64,000 nucleotides of DNA. Source: Beta vulgaris subsp. vulgaris. Lineage: Eukaryota > Streptophyta > Magnoliopsida > Caryophyllales > Amaranthaceae. Below, piece by piece: positions 1 to 11,183 of the stretch; position 1 is the stretch's first letter, and every line of letters starts with the position of its first letter. The translations under genes were made by a program, and so were the position numbers. Below the pieces are notes generated by a model. It searched no databases, was not told the origin of the DNA, and saw only the letters and a list, made by a program, of their open reading frames with translations. Location of the stretch: NCBI RefSeq assembly GCF_026745355.1, contig NC_079203.1:38068037-38132036 (forward strand), in the 5' to 3' direction.

Positions 1-687
1 AAAAGTATATGGGTCGCAATGTTTTTGGGTCGGGTTGCCTTAGGTTGGGTAGTAACTGGGCTGGGTAGTATTGGTCGAGTAATGAGTGGGTCGAGTAGTA
101 ACTAGGTGGATCTAACTGGGCCATTTGCGAGTGAAGTTGGGTGCAGGTTAATTTTGGGTCGGAGCACATGTTGGGTTTGGTCATACTTCACAGATCCAAC
201 TGAGTACGGGGACAACTTGGGCAGGCCTAGATTGATTTGAGTTTCCATTTTCACTGGTACAACTGGACATAGATAGACACTAGATTAGAATGGATCGTTT
301 TTTTAATTTTCCAATCTCAGCCCGAAATATGTTGGGTCAAGATCGGATGCGGATTCAATTCACCCGTGGGTCGGCTCACTTTTTGACGCATCTAAATTTT
401 GTCTACATCTGTAGGCTAATTTTGGGCTACCTAAACTTATTATATACAATTGTTGTAATATCGTTGCCAAAGGTCCAAATCAGCAACTAATGATTGATAA
501 ATTATGCATCTTTGTAGTGTAAAACAAACTTCTAACTTTAGCTTAAAGAAAAAAAATATAAATGAGATTAGATCTCAAAATCAAATTTCTCGTTGTCACC
601 CTTTGGCTCAATATATACTTTCTCCACCTGAGTTTATTGTATGTTCTAAATTATTGAATAACTTTCAACAAAATAAATAAGTTCCAA
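1..687. other. Left-edge intergenic DNA with TGGGTCG-type low-complexity tract
   Basis: Bases 1-240 are a G/T-rich degenerate tract in which short words such as TGGGT, GGGTCG and GGTTGGG recur without a fixed period. The rest is AT-rich with no recognisable gene. An open frame at 290-490 has no family features and is not called. Similar tracts on either strand recur at about 28.77, 34.56, 37.25 and 62.5 kb, so this looks like one class of simple-sequence decay product. Confidence 0.5.
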
Positions 688-688
688 C

Positions 689-714
689 TTTTTTTTTTTT
701 TTTTTTTTTTTTTT
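689..714 (-). other. LINE poly(A) tail
   Basis: A run of 26 T on the plus strand begins directly after the flanking genomic sequence and lies 17 bases before the ORF2 stop codon. It is the 3' poly(A) tail expected of a target-primed L1 insertion on the minus strand. Confidence 0.85.
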
Positions 715-730
715 GGTACAGAAGGAGAAG

Positions 731-3700
731 TTAGGGCACCCTTCTCTCAAGGGAGTAACCTAACAAATCTAGGTTTACAAAATAGGCTAGTGTAGGATCA
801 TTTCGTGTGTCAACGTCCACTACCGCATCAGAAATATTGTGACCTTTTTTTGATAGATAGTCTGCTGTGCGGTTGGCTTCGCGGAAAATGTGATCTATGG
901 AGCAAATGGTCATTTGACTAATTTTCAACCGGATATCGTTGATGAGAGTGGTAATGCTCCATGGACATGAATATCGACCTTGAAGAATGTGAATCACCAC
1001 CTGATTGTTTCCTTCGACATAGATGTTCTGGATATTGAGATTTTGTGCCAAAATCAGACCATTGCGTAGTCTCCAGGCCTCAGCTACAAGGGCAGAAGTT
1101 TGACCAAAATGATACGTTTGTGCTGCTAAAACTTGTCCTGCAGAGTTACGGATGATTGCACCAGCCGAAGCGGAGGTCCCAACAACAGAGCCATCAAAAT
1201 TAAGTTTACAACATCCTTTCGGAGGGGGGCGCCATTGAACATACACGCTGGTAGGTGGCCTGCACAGTGGGAGGGAAGAGATAGTGTGAGAGATATCTAC
1301 CAATGAGCGAGCGGTCCATTCCTGTTGCAAATGCCAGGCTCTGTAATATATACGATCTATATTGAAATTACTTCTTTCAAAAACAATAGAATTTCGTTCT
1401 TTCCATATGCTCCAAAGACTATAACTAACTAAACGAATAGTCTTAGGACGGTGGCGAAGTGATGTAAGACAGTGTTCAATATTATTAGGTATAGTAGACC
1501 AAATTTTTTGTCTTATATGATTAGAGTTCCAATATTTATGTGTAATAGGGCATGTGAAGAAAAGGTGAGTTATGGTTTCAGTTCCTGTATGACACATCGG
1601 ACAATGAGAGTTATCCGTTATTTGTCTTGTTGCTAAGTTTGACATTACGGGGAGGCCGTTATGCAGAATCTGCCATAAGAAAATCTGAAATTTTGGGGCA
1701 ATATCAATTTTCCAAATCCAATGGAATGGCCAAGGCCTATGATCTGTTAAATTCAATCCATGAGCAAGCTAAGTTGCTGATTTGATCGAAAATTCACCTG
1801 AGCTAGTAAGACCCCAGCATGGAGAGTCCGGCATATCCTGGGAGGGGATAGGGATACCTAAAATTTTTTGAACAATATGTGTAGGTACTAATTGTTGTAA
1901 CATTGGGATATTCCATTCTCGAGAAGACAATATAACATTATTAACAGTTAGCTCAAGATTTTCAATATTATTTATATCTAGATTAAGAGTTTCAATTAGG
2001 TTTTGTTGGGAACACCAATTATCCATCCAAAAATAGATCTTTTCACCTGTTCCAATTTTCCATCTTATACCTTTTCTCAAAAGTTCACGATTTTGGAGAA
2101 TGGCTTTCCATATGTGAGAGTCGGATGATTTGGATTTATAGTTAAAAAATGAAGTTTGTTGCAGATATTTTTGTCGCATAAGAGTTGGCCAAAGATTCTT
2201 TTGGTTCGTTAGTATGCGCCATCCCATTTTTGCTAGAAATGCATTATTTACATAAGCCATTTTTCGGAAGTTCAGACCCCCATATTTTTTAGGACGACAA
2301 AGTTTTGACCAAGCCAGTAACGGGATTCCCGATTTATTGGAAGATGTTTTCCAAAAAAATTTACTATTAATGGCATCAATCATAGAACATGTTTTTCTTG
2401 GTACCTTAGTACAGGCCATATGATAGGCAGGAGTAGATTCAAGATGGCTTTGTATAAGAATTGATTTCCCAGCCTTAGATAGAAAATGATTATGCCAAGA
2501 ATTAATTTTACTATCGACTTTTCGTATTAAAGAGTGGAAGTCATTAGGCAGTGGCTTATAGCTAGAGAAAATAACTCCAAGATATCGTCCTAAAAAGGTT
2601 TTAGGAGTCATGTTAAAAATACTAGCAGTAGATTGTTTTCGTTGATTTGTTACCTGTTTAGAAAAAATAATTGCAGATTTGTGAAAATTAATTAGTTGTC
2701 CTGAGCTTTGGCAGAACGAGTCTAATATATTTTTTAAGCGGTGAGCCGATGCTGGTTTAGACTTGCAAAATAAAAGCCCATCATCTGCAAAGAAAAGCCC
2801 AGGTATGGTTTGTGAATTTGGAGCTAATTTGATGCCGATTCCTGACTTTGGGGTTTGTGCTGCAAAATGTAATTGTCTACAGAGTATATCCATACAAATA
2901 ATAAAAATGTATGGTGATAATGGGTCGCCTTGTCTGATTCCCCGAGTAGGCCTAAAGATAGGTGTAGTGTCTTGGTTAATTACAACGGAATACGATACAG
3001 TTGTGATACATTGCATAATCCATGTGATCCATTTCGGATGAAAACCATAGCTTTTTAGTGCATGAATTATAAAGTCCCATTCTAGACGGTCGTAAGCTTT
3101 TTCCATATCTAATTTGAGAGCAAACCAACCGGTCTTGCTTTTTGATTTATTAAAGATATTCAGGACTTCTTGTACGATGAGTACATTGTCATGTATTAGT
3201 CTGCCTGGCGTAAATGCATTTTGGAAAGGGCTAATAATTCTGGTAAGAATGGGTTGTAATCTTGTAACTAAAATTTTGGAAATGATTTTGTACAAGGTAG
3301 TACACAGACTGATTGGTCGAAATTGGTTGGGCTTTTGAGGTTGATTAATTTTCGGTATTAAAGTGATCAGAGTATGATTGATGCTTCTTAGTAACCTGCC
3401 ATGCGTAAGGAAATCATGCATTGCTTTACAAATATCTGGGCCTACAATGTCCCAATATTGTTGGAAAAATTTAGCTCCAAATCCATCTGAACCCGGGGAT
3501 TTAGAAGGGTCTATGCTAAAAAGTGCTTGGCGGATTTCCTTATCTGAGATTGGTGCAGTTAGTTGTATATTATCTTCTTCTGTTATGATTGACGATACAC
3601 AAGGGGTTACAATATTTCGGTTGTATTGAATTGTCGATTTAAAGCGTTCTTGAAACTCATCCTGAAAAGCATTATAAATTTCAGAAGGGGTATCAACCCA

Positions 3701-4861
3701 TTGGTTCAAAGAATTTCTTATTTTTTTTATTTGGAGACGTTTTATTCTGGATGCAATCTTAGAATGGAAAAAGGCAGAATTACGATCACCTTTTGTCAGC
3801 CATTGTTTTCGAGAATACTTGCCCCAGTATCTTTGGTTAAAAGATAACAATCTTTCTCGTTGTCTTATGAGACGGGCTAAATGTTGCTCAATATGTGCGT
3901 TATTAGGGAATAGTAATAGTTGATTTTGAACATTTAATAATTTGTCATGATTTTGGTCCAATTTTAGTTGCATATGGCCAAATTTGTTCTTGGACCAAGT
4001 TTTTAATTCTTGTTTCACATATTGGAGCTTTCGAGATATATTATAGAAATGCGAATGAGAGTGTCGTTGATTCCATTGTCTTTTAACTAGTTTTCTAGTA
4101 AAAGGATCATTTATCCAAGCATTTTGAAATCGAAATCTAGGTGGCTTCTGATATGTGTCTTGACTTGTTGACAAAATAATAGGGGCATGATCTGAGCATG
4201 TAAATGTGCTATAATGAAGATAAGCGTTGGGATAATCAATAGCCCATGCAGAAGATACTATGCAACGATCAAGCTTTTCATAAATATGATGATGGTTGTA
4301 TCTTTTTTTCCATGAGTAGGAATTCGGGGGACTTAAAACATCTTTTGCATTACAAGCATAAATAAATTCAGATAGTATTTGACAGCGATTATTGTGAGCC
4401 AGGTTCCCTCCTTTCTTTTCTGAGATATATAATAGTTCATTAAAATCGCCAATAATGCACCAAGGCATTTGTAAGGTGCTAAAAAATGAGGTCATGTCAT
4501 TCCAGAAGATTGGTTTTTCTGAATTTTGAGCTGGTGCGTACAAGCCTGTTAGCCAAAAGGATGCTAAGGTATTTTTGTTTTGTACGATAAAGTTAGCTAG
4601 ACGATAGGTACCTGGTTGTGGGGTAATCATGAATTCATTATTATTCCAAAAAATCCACATACCTCCACAATGTCCATTTGGATCTATAATAAGCATGTCA
4701 TCGAATCCTAGTGTTTTTAAAATGATATGTCTATTAATCTTAGAGCTCATTGTTTCAAGAATAATGAGTATATCAGGTTTGAATTTGCGAGTGAGAAAAA
4801 TTAACTCACTTTGTGCATTTTGTTTTTTTGCTCCTTGGATATTCCAACTAATAATTTTCAT
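731..4861 (-). pseudogene. LINE ORF2 polyprotein (endonuclease, reverse transcriptase, RNase H), one in-frame stop
   Basis: ORF2 starts at the ATG at 4861 and would make about 1,375 residues. The first ~230 residues are an APE-type endonuclease (start MKIISWNIQGA, then the conserved IGDFNELL). A reverse transcriptase follows, with KLDMEKAYDRLEWDFI and the catalytic FADDGLLF. A Cys/His zf-RVT segment comes next, with CPMCHTGTETITHLFFTCP downstream of the stop. The C-terminal RNase H shows FDGS, an EAW acidic position and a final AD. A TAG codon at 1769-1771 interrupts the otherwise continuous frame, and four codons later the same frame resumes. The third RNase H acidic site is also changed: the usual EGD is EGN here, close to 1008. 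The reverse transcriptase core itself is uninterrupted. Such proteins drive target-primed reverse transcription in the nucleus. Confidence 0.92.
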
Positions 4862-5493
4862 AGTGTATCCATAGTATTTGTTCTACTTGTCATAAGACAT
4901 CAAATGTCTGGGCAAGCATCAAAAGATGCTGGGCAAGGCCATAAGCCAGTCCCAATAAATATAACAATATGTCGTTATTAATTACATGTAATGAAATTGT
5001 ACATACTAGGGAGCCATTTTTTATTCTTACATGGCAAGCCCCATATTTCATCACTTTGATGTATTGAAACATCATAATGACTACTATCATGATAGTTATT
5101 AGGCTATCAATTTTTATAAGAATCTTTGAACAATGACTTTTCCATTTTTGAGAGTTCTTGTAATATTCAGATGTTTGATCATAGTTGTTGCTATCCTTTT
5201 CGCAATGCTCCAAAGCAATCTTGACTCCCATATTTTTATCCTCATACCTGCAGTGAATTTGATTATTCCACTGATAGTTTATAGAATAGATTGAATATAC
5301 AAAATGATGCAGATTGAATGTGAGTTATTGCCATGAAGTGGTATTCAAAAAAGTGTAATTTCATTGATCTTTGCAGCTCAGTACACACATATATATTAGC
5401 CATTACAGTAGGTCTACTAGTAGTGCCTAGATACATAAACTAAGATATATTAGTAAGCTAGTAAGTCAAAAGGTTGAGTCAGCATCTAAATTG
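4862..5493 (-). other. LINE inter-ORF spacer
   Basis: This 632-base stretch separates the ORF1 stop at 5494-5496 from the ORF2 ATG. It is long for a plant L1 inter-ORF spacer. It contains a 113-codon open frame at 4890-5231 on the element strand with a hydrophobic middle and no recognisable domain. I treat that frame as incidental, but it could be a degraded extra ORF. Confidence 0.45.
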
Positions 5494-6378
5494 TCACTTT
5501 TTCTTCTGTTTGGAAGAGGCAGAGTCTTCCTCATCTTCAGTGCGGCGTCTTTTTGAAGACTCAGAGGATATGGTAATCTCCTTCTCATGGCCTAAAGCAT
5601 CCAAAAACAATTTATCGACCTCCGATAGTTCATGTGCAAGTGCAGTGTCAGATGAGGAGGGGCTCAGATGGCCTATATTTGAACCATATTCATTAATAAT
5701 CGGGGGGAATGCAGGAGGCGGAATGGTAGATTGTAGAGTTTGTAATGCTTCAACATATTCAGGGTCAGCTTCTTCAATTGTTTAATTAGCTAAAAGAGGT
5801 TCAAGATTACTTGTAGTACTCACATAAGGCTGGGATTTCTGAGGGTCAGAAGGGTGCACATTATCCTTATTAATGTCGGAGGTGGAAACATTGAGTTTAG
5901 ATGTGACTAGGTTCGTAATCTTTTCTTGCTGGGTTGGTTTATTAGCTTCAGTTTGTGGGGTTTTAAAACCTGGGTCTTGAACCTTTGCTTTTTTGGTAGC
6001 GGTTGATGTTCGACCTTTGCGTTTTGGTACAACCTTTATCCATCTTCCACTAGATTCAGCTTCCTTATGGGGTGCTGGAGTAGTTCGGGGGGAATTAATG
6101 GTACTAGCCTTGAGCCTATCCACTAAAAGATGAAGGTTATGGTCTGCCCTTTGAGAGCAAACATCTAAGGTGTGTTCTTCCGATCCACAAAGAGGGCAAA
6201 CTTCCAACATACCTTCATAAGTGAGAAAAATTTCACGCATTTGACCTTTATTTTCTGTCGAAATCGGGCTTGTGATCAGTAGTTGAAAAATTGTCCGAAT
6301 AAATTCTAATATTGAACTTAAATAACCCCCTAATGATATATGGTGAGATATAAATTTTTGAAGTGGACCCTTTTGCAA
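5494..6378 (-). pseudogene. LINE ORF1 (zinc-knuckle nucleic-acid-binding protein), truncated, one in-frame stop
   Basis: The frame from about 6378 carries the junction typical of plant LINE ORF1 proteins: LTYEGMLEVCPLCGSEEHTL followed by DVC, a CCHC-type zinc knuckle that binds RNA. A basic, Ser/Thr/Pro-rich tail with KKAKV-type clusters follows. TAA at 5782-5784 stops it, but the same frame continues for 95 more codons to a TGA at 5494-5496. That second part is acidic, then ends in a basic cluster (KRRRTEDEE, then KQKKK), which looks like the genuine C-terminus with a nuclear localisation signal. No proper ATG is present at the left edge and the usual upstream DUF4283-like region is not recognisable, so the N-terminal half is lost. 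Confidence 0.75.
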
Positions 6379-6917
6379 ATCATGAAGTGCACTAAGTGTT
6401 GCATTTTTTTTTCAACTTCATATTTGCATTTATAATATTCCAAATTTTTGTAACTATTTTATAAAATTTATTTTTGTTATAATAAGATTTATAAATATAA
6501 AATTCTAAAAAATAGAATATAATAGTAATAATTAGATTTTTTTATGGAAATTTGTTTTATTATACCAAATTATTTTTTTTATCATTTAAAAAGATAAATA
6601 TATATATATATTTCGAAAAAAAAATTGCTAAAAGAAAATCAGATTTTATTTTATCATCTTTTTCGTCCAATAAGAAAAAAAATAGAGAGAAAAGAAAATT
6701 CTAAAATTATAACTTGAGTTGGTTTTGGGAAAGGATTAGATTTTTGTAAATACTTATCTTTTGGTGAAAATCCTAAGATTTATACATATATTTATACCCC
6801 AAACACCCAAAAATCTCCACGTAATACACTTTCTTCATCTCGTTGGTAAGTTCTAAATTTCATATCTAAAATCACCATTGTTGTGTTTCGAAGGTTTCAA
6901 CCAGGAAAAAAATAATA

Positions 6918-7176
6918 CTTCCTCCATTTCAAAATAGATGCTACATTGTTGACTTTTCCATTATTCATGAATGAGGTTTGACCATGCATTATTTACTATT
7001 AGGTAAAATCAAATGTTATAATGTAATATGTTGTTGGATTTGTCTTAATGTATATTTTCAGAAAATCAAAATTTTATACTTTACTCTAATACATAATTAA
7101 AGATATTAGTAGTCAAAGTAGTGCCTCGACAAGCGTTTTAGTCAACAATGTACCATCTATTTTGAAACGGAGGAAG
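6918..7176. mobile_element. Stowaway-like MITE
   Basis: A 259-bp element with terminal inverted repeats of about 35 bp (left CTTCCTCCATTTCAAAATAG; the right end is its near-perfect complement ending in GGAGGAAG). It is flanked by TA at 6916-6917 and 7177-7178, the target duplication of Tc1/mariner-derived Stowaway elements. It has no coding capacity. Confidence 0.85.
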
Positions 7177-7310
7177 TAATATATTTTTAAAACCCGACAC
7201 GGCGACTCTGACGACTTGACCGGAGTCCCGCGCCGGTTTTCTTCTTTCCTCTCTTCCTTCTGGTTTCTCGTCTGCGTGCAGTAGCAGTACTCAAAAAAAT
7301 TGGAACTTTA

Positions 7311-7539
7311 GGGCCCGTTCGGTATTACTGTGGTTTTCTGTTTTTTGGTTTTTTGATTTTCAAAGTCATATGATATATGTTCTATAATGAATAAAAAATT
7401 AGTCAAATATATTGGGAACATGATGATTTTGAAAACTGACAACTAAAAAGTGAAAACTACTTTTTTTGGTTTGCAGTTTTTGGTTTTTAGTTTTCAAAAA
7501 AACTGAAAACTGAAAACAAAAACGATAACGAACGGGGCC
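7311..7539. mobile_element. Tourist-like (PIF/Harbinger) MITE
   Basis: A 229-bp element bounded by GGGCCCGTTCGG on the left and its imperfect complement CGAACGGGGCC on the right, with TTA at 7308-7310 and 7540-7542 as target duplication. The interior is rich in TTTTGGTTTT and its complement and can fold back. It is non-coding. Confidence 0.75.
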
Positions 7540-7542
7540 TTA

Positions 7543-9222
7543 GTTCCTTGTTTTATGGAAAACAATTTCAGATTTTGATTTTTAAAGCAAAAAAAAAAAA
7601 CCAACAAAGGAAATTAATGAATTTGTCCTTGTAGTGTTGCTGAGTGATGGATGTCGTCACAAAAAATTTTGAAATATTTTTATTGAATTTTGTGCACTGT
7701 CACGTATTTGTTCAATTTCTTTTCTTTTTTTTTCTTTTCTTTTCAACCTTGATATTATTAATTTTGCAGTTTTGGTTAATTATTCTTTCGGGATATTATA
7801 TTAAGTGACTAACTTTAAGTAATATTATTTGTTGTAGACGGAAACTTCGTAGAAGGCGACTTTTAGTTGATATTGCTATACTTGGAACGCGTTTGAGGTA
7901 ATTCACAATGTCCATCAACAACTAGAATCCCGTTATGAATTGTATGTGCTATGTGTAATACATGTGGTTTATGTAATTCTATGTTTATGTTGGATGTATA
8001 TTACCTGACATAAATAGTGTTAATACTTGTTATGACTAAAATTATTATTAATTCATTTTAGTACTACTATCCCTGCGTATAATACATATGTATCTACTAG
8101 TATTTGTTATTACCTTCAGATTTATAATGTACATATGTAATCACCATATTAAAAATTATATTAATGTTGGGAATGTAACTTAATGGGTACAACTAGTGAG
8201 TTATTGATGTTTTGAATGGTATTATAAGTTGGTATTGTGACTTTATGAGGTTCTAATGATGGGCGTATTGGTTACTATGAATTATGGACGTTGATTATTA
8301 TAATTTTATAAAGTGGTTAAGTTGTGAAATATATTTAATAAAGACGTTCCTGTTAATGTCAATGTGATATTTGATGTGTCATAACTATTAAAATATATTA
8401 ATCACATAAAGTGGAAATATTATTGAGGGAATTATCCTGTGGACTTGGATCCTCCATAGGTGATGAACAGTACTTGATTTTATTCTGTTACAACTCTTTA
8501 TTGTCTTCCTCCTAATACTATTGGTGCGCATTGCGGATACCCATTAGATTAGTGAGGGGTGTGCACACTAGGGACGTTCTGCAAAACGATATTTGCCATT
8601 ACTCTTAATTTATCTGGGTGACGACCCATGTTGAAGTAGGTGGTTACTGGGGTTAGTCCCGGCCTACTAACGTTCGATTCCCCCCTAATAATTAAATTTG
8701 TTGTTGTATGACTCATATAAACTTGAAATAATTGAAATGGTTAATCATATTATATACTTGTATGTATTATGTTATACTTGTATGTATTTTGTTATACTTG
8801 TCTATACTACGTTATACTTGTCTGTGTTATGCTATAAAAATTATTTTCAAAATATAATAATAATTATTATTTTATGGGATGGAGTTGTAATTACTTAGCT
8901 TTCCCTAATTTTTGTATTTTTGTTTTTCTTTGTTCTTTTCCTATTTATATTGTGCAGGTTGGTGAAAGGGACTACGTTGCAGGAAGGAGTGAATTTATAG
9001 TTTTTAAATCCACCTAGTTTAATAAATATTATAGTACATATATTGGGATTGTTTAGTTTTGGATTGGTTTAAATTAGACAACTTAGATTGGGTTATTTTG
9101 ATACTTTGCTTTGTAAGTTGAATTTTTATTTTCAATAATTAGCCTTGCATTTATTTAACAATAGATGTAGCGGTAACACCCTAAAGGTTTGGTCAGATAT
9201 TTTAATGAAAAGTGAATGTTTT
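7543..9222. other. Non-coding AT-rich DNA, internal part of the probable solo LTR
   Basis: No protein-coding gene is visible. The stretch contains AG/GT-bordered exon-like segments (about 7840-7899 and from 8959), a 20-bp tandem repeat at 8752-8834 and a possible polyadenylation signal AATAAA near 9022. These fit the spliced-leader layout of a chromovirus LTR better than a host gene. Confidence 0.35.
8752..8834 (+). repeat. 20-bp tandem repeat, about four copies
   Basis: The unit TTATACTTGTATGTATTATG is repeated head to tail about four times with a few substitutions (TATG, TTTG and TACG endings). It forms a small minisatellite. Confidence 0.8.
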
Positions 9223-9231
9223 ATAAAGTTA

Positions 9232-9318
9232 CAGTATTTTCACCAAGTACCCCCGAGTTTTCAAAAAATTCACCTGGTACCCTCCAAGTTTTCCAAATTC
9301 ACCTGGTACCCCTCAGTT
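9232..9318 (+). repeat. MULE left terminal inverted repeat
   Basis: The 87-bp terminus matches the complement of 14139-14225 with a handful of mismatches. It holds two direct copies of TTCACCTGGTACCC. In MULEs the termini usually bind transposase and often carry promoter activity. Confidence 0.92.
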
Positions 9319-10041
9319 ACTGTACAATATCATTAAATGCCCTTAGACTTAACGGACGTTAGTGTTCCGTTAGGCCAAATTTACAACTTTGCCATTAATT
9401 TTGTGGCGCCATAATGGTGACCTCCTGTCAGACATCTTTAGTTCACTTCCAAAAAATTCGTCCCCTCATCTTCCACTCCTCTGTTTTGGTTCATCCATGG
9501 AACCCTAAAACTGGGGATTTTTTTCGATATTCCACATCAATTTGGTGCGCATTAGGAAGCTATCTGGGTCAGATATTTGTGAACTTGAAGAATCTGATCA
9601 GAAGATTGAAGGAAAAGTGCGATTTTGTGGAATTGCGAAGAACTTGAAAAATTGCAAAGCGACGGTTTTTAAAGTGCGAAAAGGTAAAATTTTTCTTCAT
9701 TTTCTTCAGCCTAAATTGATTTGAAGTTAAATCACTTCCATGTATAATTTTCTGCATGTTTTAGTAAGTTAGGGTGATTTGTGGTTGTTTTCTTTCAAGT
9801 TAAATCAGTTGCATGTATAATTGCGCTTTGTACTTAGGTTTTCTCTAATTTTTTTTTGTAATTTGATTATTATTGCGATATTAGGATTAATGGCTTAGGT
9901 GGTGTGGTTATTAGACACTGATTTGTGTCATTTAATGGGATTGTTTGAGGATTTTCTGGAGGAATCAGTAAAGCAGAATGTGTACTTGTCTAAATTATTT
10001 ACGGTGTTAGTTGAGAATACTAGGCTAAGAAGAAAATAGAG
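9319..10041 (+). other. MULE 5' region, possible untranslated or first exon
   Basis: This lies between the left inverted repeat and the transposase gene. A G/A-rich exon-like stretch from about 9480 to 9681 ends at a donor-like AAAAG then GTAAAAT, and an AT-rich, intron-like stretch with T-rich tracts follows to about 10.0 kb. Short open frames exist (9414-9647, 9542-9724) without recognisable domains. It could hold a spliced leader or the N-terminal exon of the transposase; the sequence does not decide. Confidence 0.3.
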
Positions 10042-10062
10042 TTGAGGACTGACTCTGACTTG

Positions 10063-11136
10063 ATGAAAGTCTGGGTGTGGGGCTTAGTCATGGATACCAT
10101 TGAGGTATGGGTAGAGGAGACTGCAGACCCTTGCCATGTATTTAGGTCTGTTCTTGCAAAGAAAGATAATGAGGAAAGGGAGAAGCTTGAGAACATAAGG
10201 AGAGTACAAGAGATATTAAGGAGGGAGAGAGAGCAAGAGGAGGAGGAAAGGAGGAGACAAGAAGAAGAGGAAGAGCAGAGGAGGTTGGAAGAGGAGAATG
10301 AATATGCTACTGGATTATGTGTTGCTATTGAGGTTCCTGTGTTGTTTGTTGATCTAGATGTTGTTGAGTACATGAGAGTATACTCAACACAGGATGCTGA
10401 TGAAATGGTCCCTGGGTTTTCACAACCTGAACCTGAGCATGGAACCCAAGAGAACCCCAGCCGAAGTGAGGCACAACCCAAAACAACAACACCCACAAAG
10501 GATTCACATCCCACTGAAACTACTAAAACAAATGATTCACAACCCACTGAAACTACTAAAACAAATGATGATCAGCCCAAAACAACATCACCCACAAAGA
10601 GAACCCCAAGAAAAAAAACCATTGCCACCCCCAAGAAAAAGAAACTGACCCCAAGGCCCAAGAAGGCTGGCCCTAAACAACCCACCCCCTCTCAGCCCAC
10701 TGAGGCACAACCCACACCCTCTCAACCCACTGAAACACGGCACAACCCCTCTCAACCCACTGAAACACAACCCACACCCTCTCAACCCACCCCCTCCCAG
10801 CCCACTGAAACTCAGCCCACCTCCTCTCAACCCACTGAAACACAGCCCACACCCTCTCAACCCACACCCTCCCAGCCCACTGAAACACAGCCCACCCAAA
10901 CCATCCCCTCTGAGCCCACTGAAACACAGTCCACCCAAACCTTTGCATCTGAGCCCAGTGAAACACAACCCACCCAATCACCACCTATTTCACAACACAC
11001 CCAATTTGAGCATACCCCATTTGAGCCCACCCCAACTGACCAGGGTTCTGTGGTGAAAGGAAAGGCAAAGAAGGTTAGGCCCTCAGGTTTTAGAGTGCTA
11101 AAACCACAGCTAAGGGGGAGGGCACCTATGTCCTAA
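10063..11136 (+). pseudogene. N-terminal part of MULE transposase (coiled-coil and Pro/Thr repeat region), out of frame with the catalytic part
   Basis: From the first ATG at 10063 the frame runs about 357 codons. It starts with a short globular segment (VWVWGLVMDTIEVWVEE), then a strongly charged stretch of Glu/Arg that should form a coiled coil (residues ~40-85). Next is a hydrophobic piece with VLFVDLDVVEYMRVY and a long low-complexity region of PSQPTETQP-type repeats (residues ~205-310), then a basic tail. MULE transposases of this group carry such an acidic or low-complexity N-terminal half before the zinc-binding and catalytic domains. The frame closes at 11134-11136, 47 bases before the next ATG at 11184 in another frame. 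A basic PKPKGTG-type stretch in a third frame bridges the gap, so small indels near 11131 and in the A-run near 11172 probably separated one original ORF. Confidence 0.7.
10673..10985 (+). repeat. Coding minisatellite (CCCTCTCAACCCACTGAAAC-type unit)
   Basis: About 300 bp of C-rich direct repeats encode recurring PSQPTETQP units in the transposase N-terminal ORF. Units vary between roughly 18 and 36 bp. The near-absence of stop-forming words keeps all plus-strand frames and some minus-strand frames open, which explains several long antisense open frames here. Confidence 0.8.
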
Positions 11137-11183
11137 GCCTAAAGGAACTGGGAGGGAAGGCACTGGAAGGAGAAAAAAAGAAG

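Larger units (their letters stand above)
688..6405 (-). mobile_element. L1-type LINE retrotransposon, 5'-truncated, two premature stops
   Basis: A non-LTR retrotransposon lies on the minus strand. Reading leftward it has an ORF1 remnant with a zinc knuckle, an inter-ORF spacer, ORF2 (endonuclease, reverse transcriptase, zf-RVT region, RNase H), a very short 3' UTR and a run of 26 T at 689-714, which is the poly(A) tail of the minus-strand element. The ORF1 start and its usual upstream domain are missing, so the 5' end is truncated somewhere near 6.28-6.41 kb; the right boundary is approximate. I found no convincing target-site duplication. Each ORF is interrupted by only one in-frame stop, so the insertion is not very old. 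Confidence 0.9.

Noticed and set aside
10020..10977. Long antisense Ser/Cys-rich and Gly-rich frames over the transposase N-terminal ORF
   Set aside because: Produced by the C-rich minisatellite and acidic-codon bias of the sense strand; no domain.
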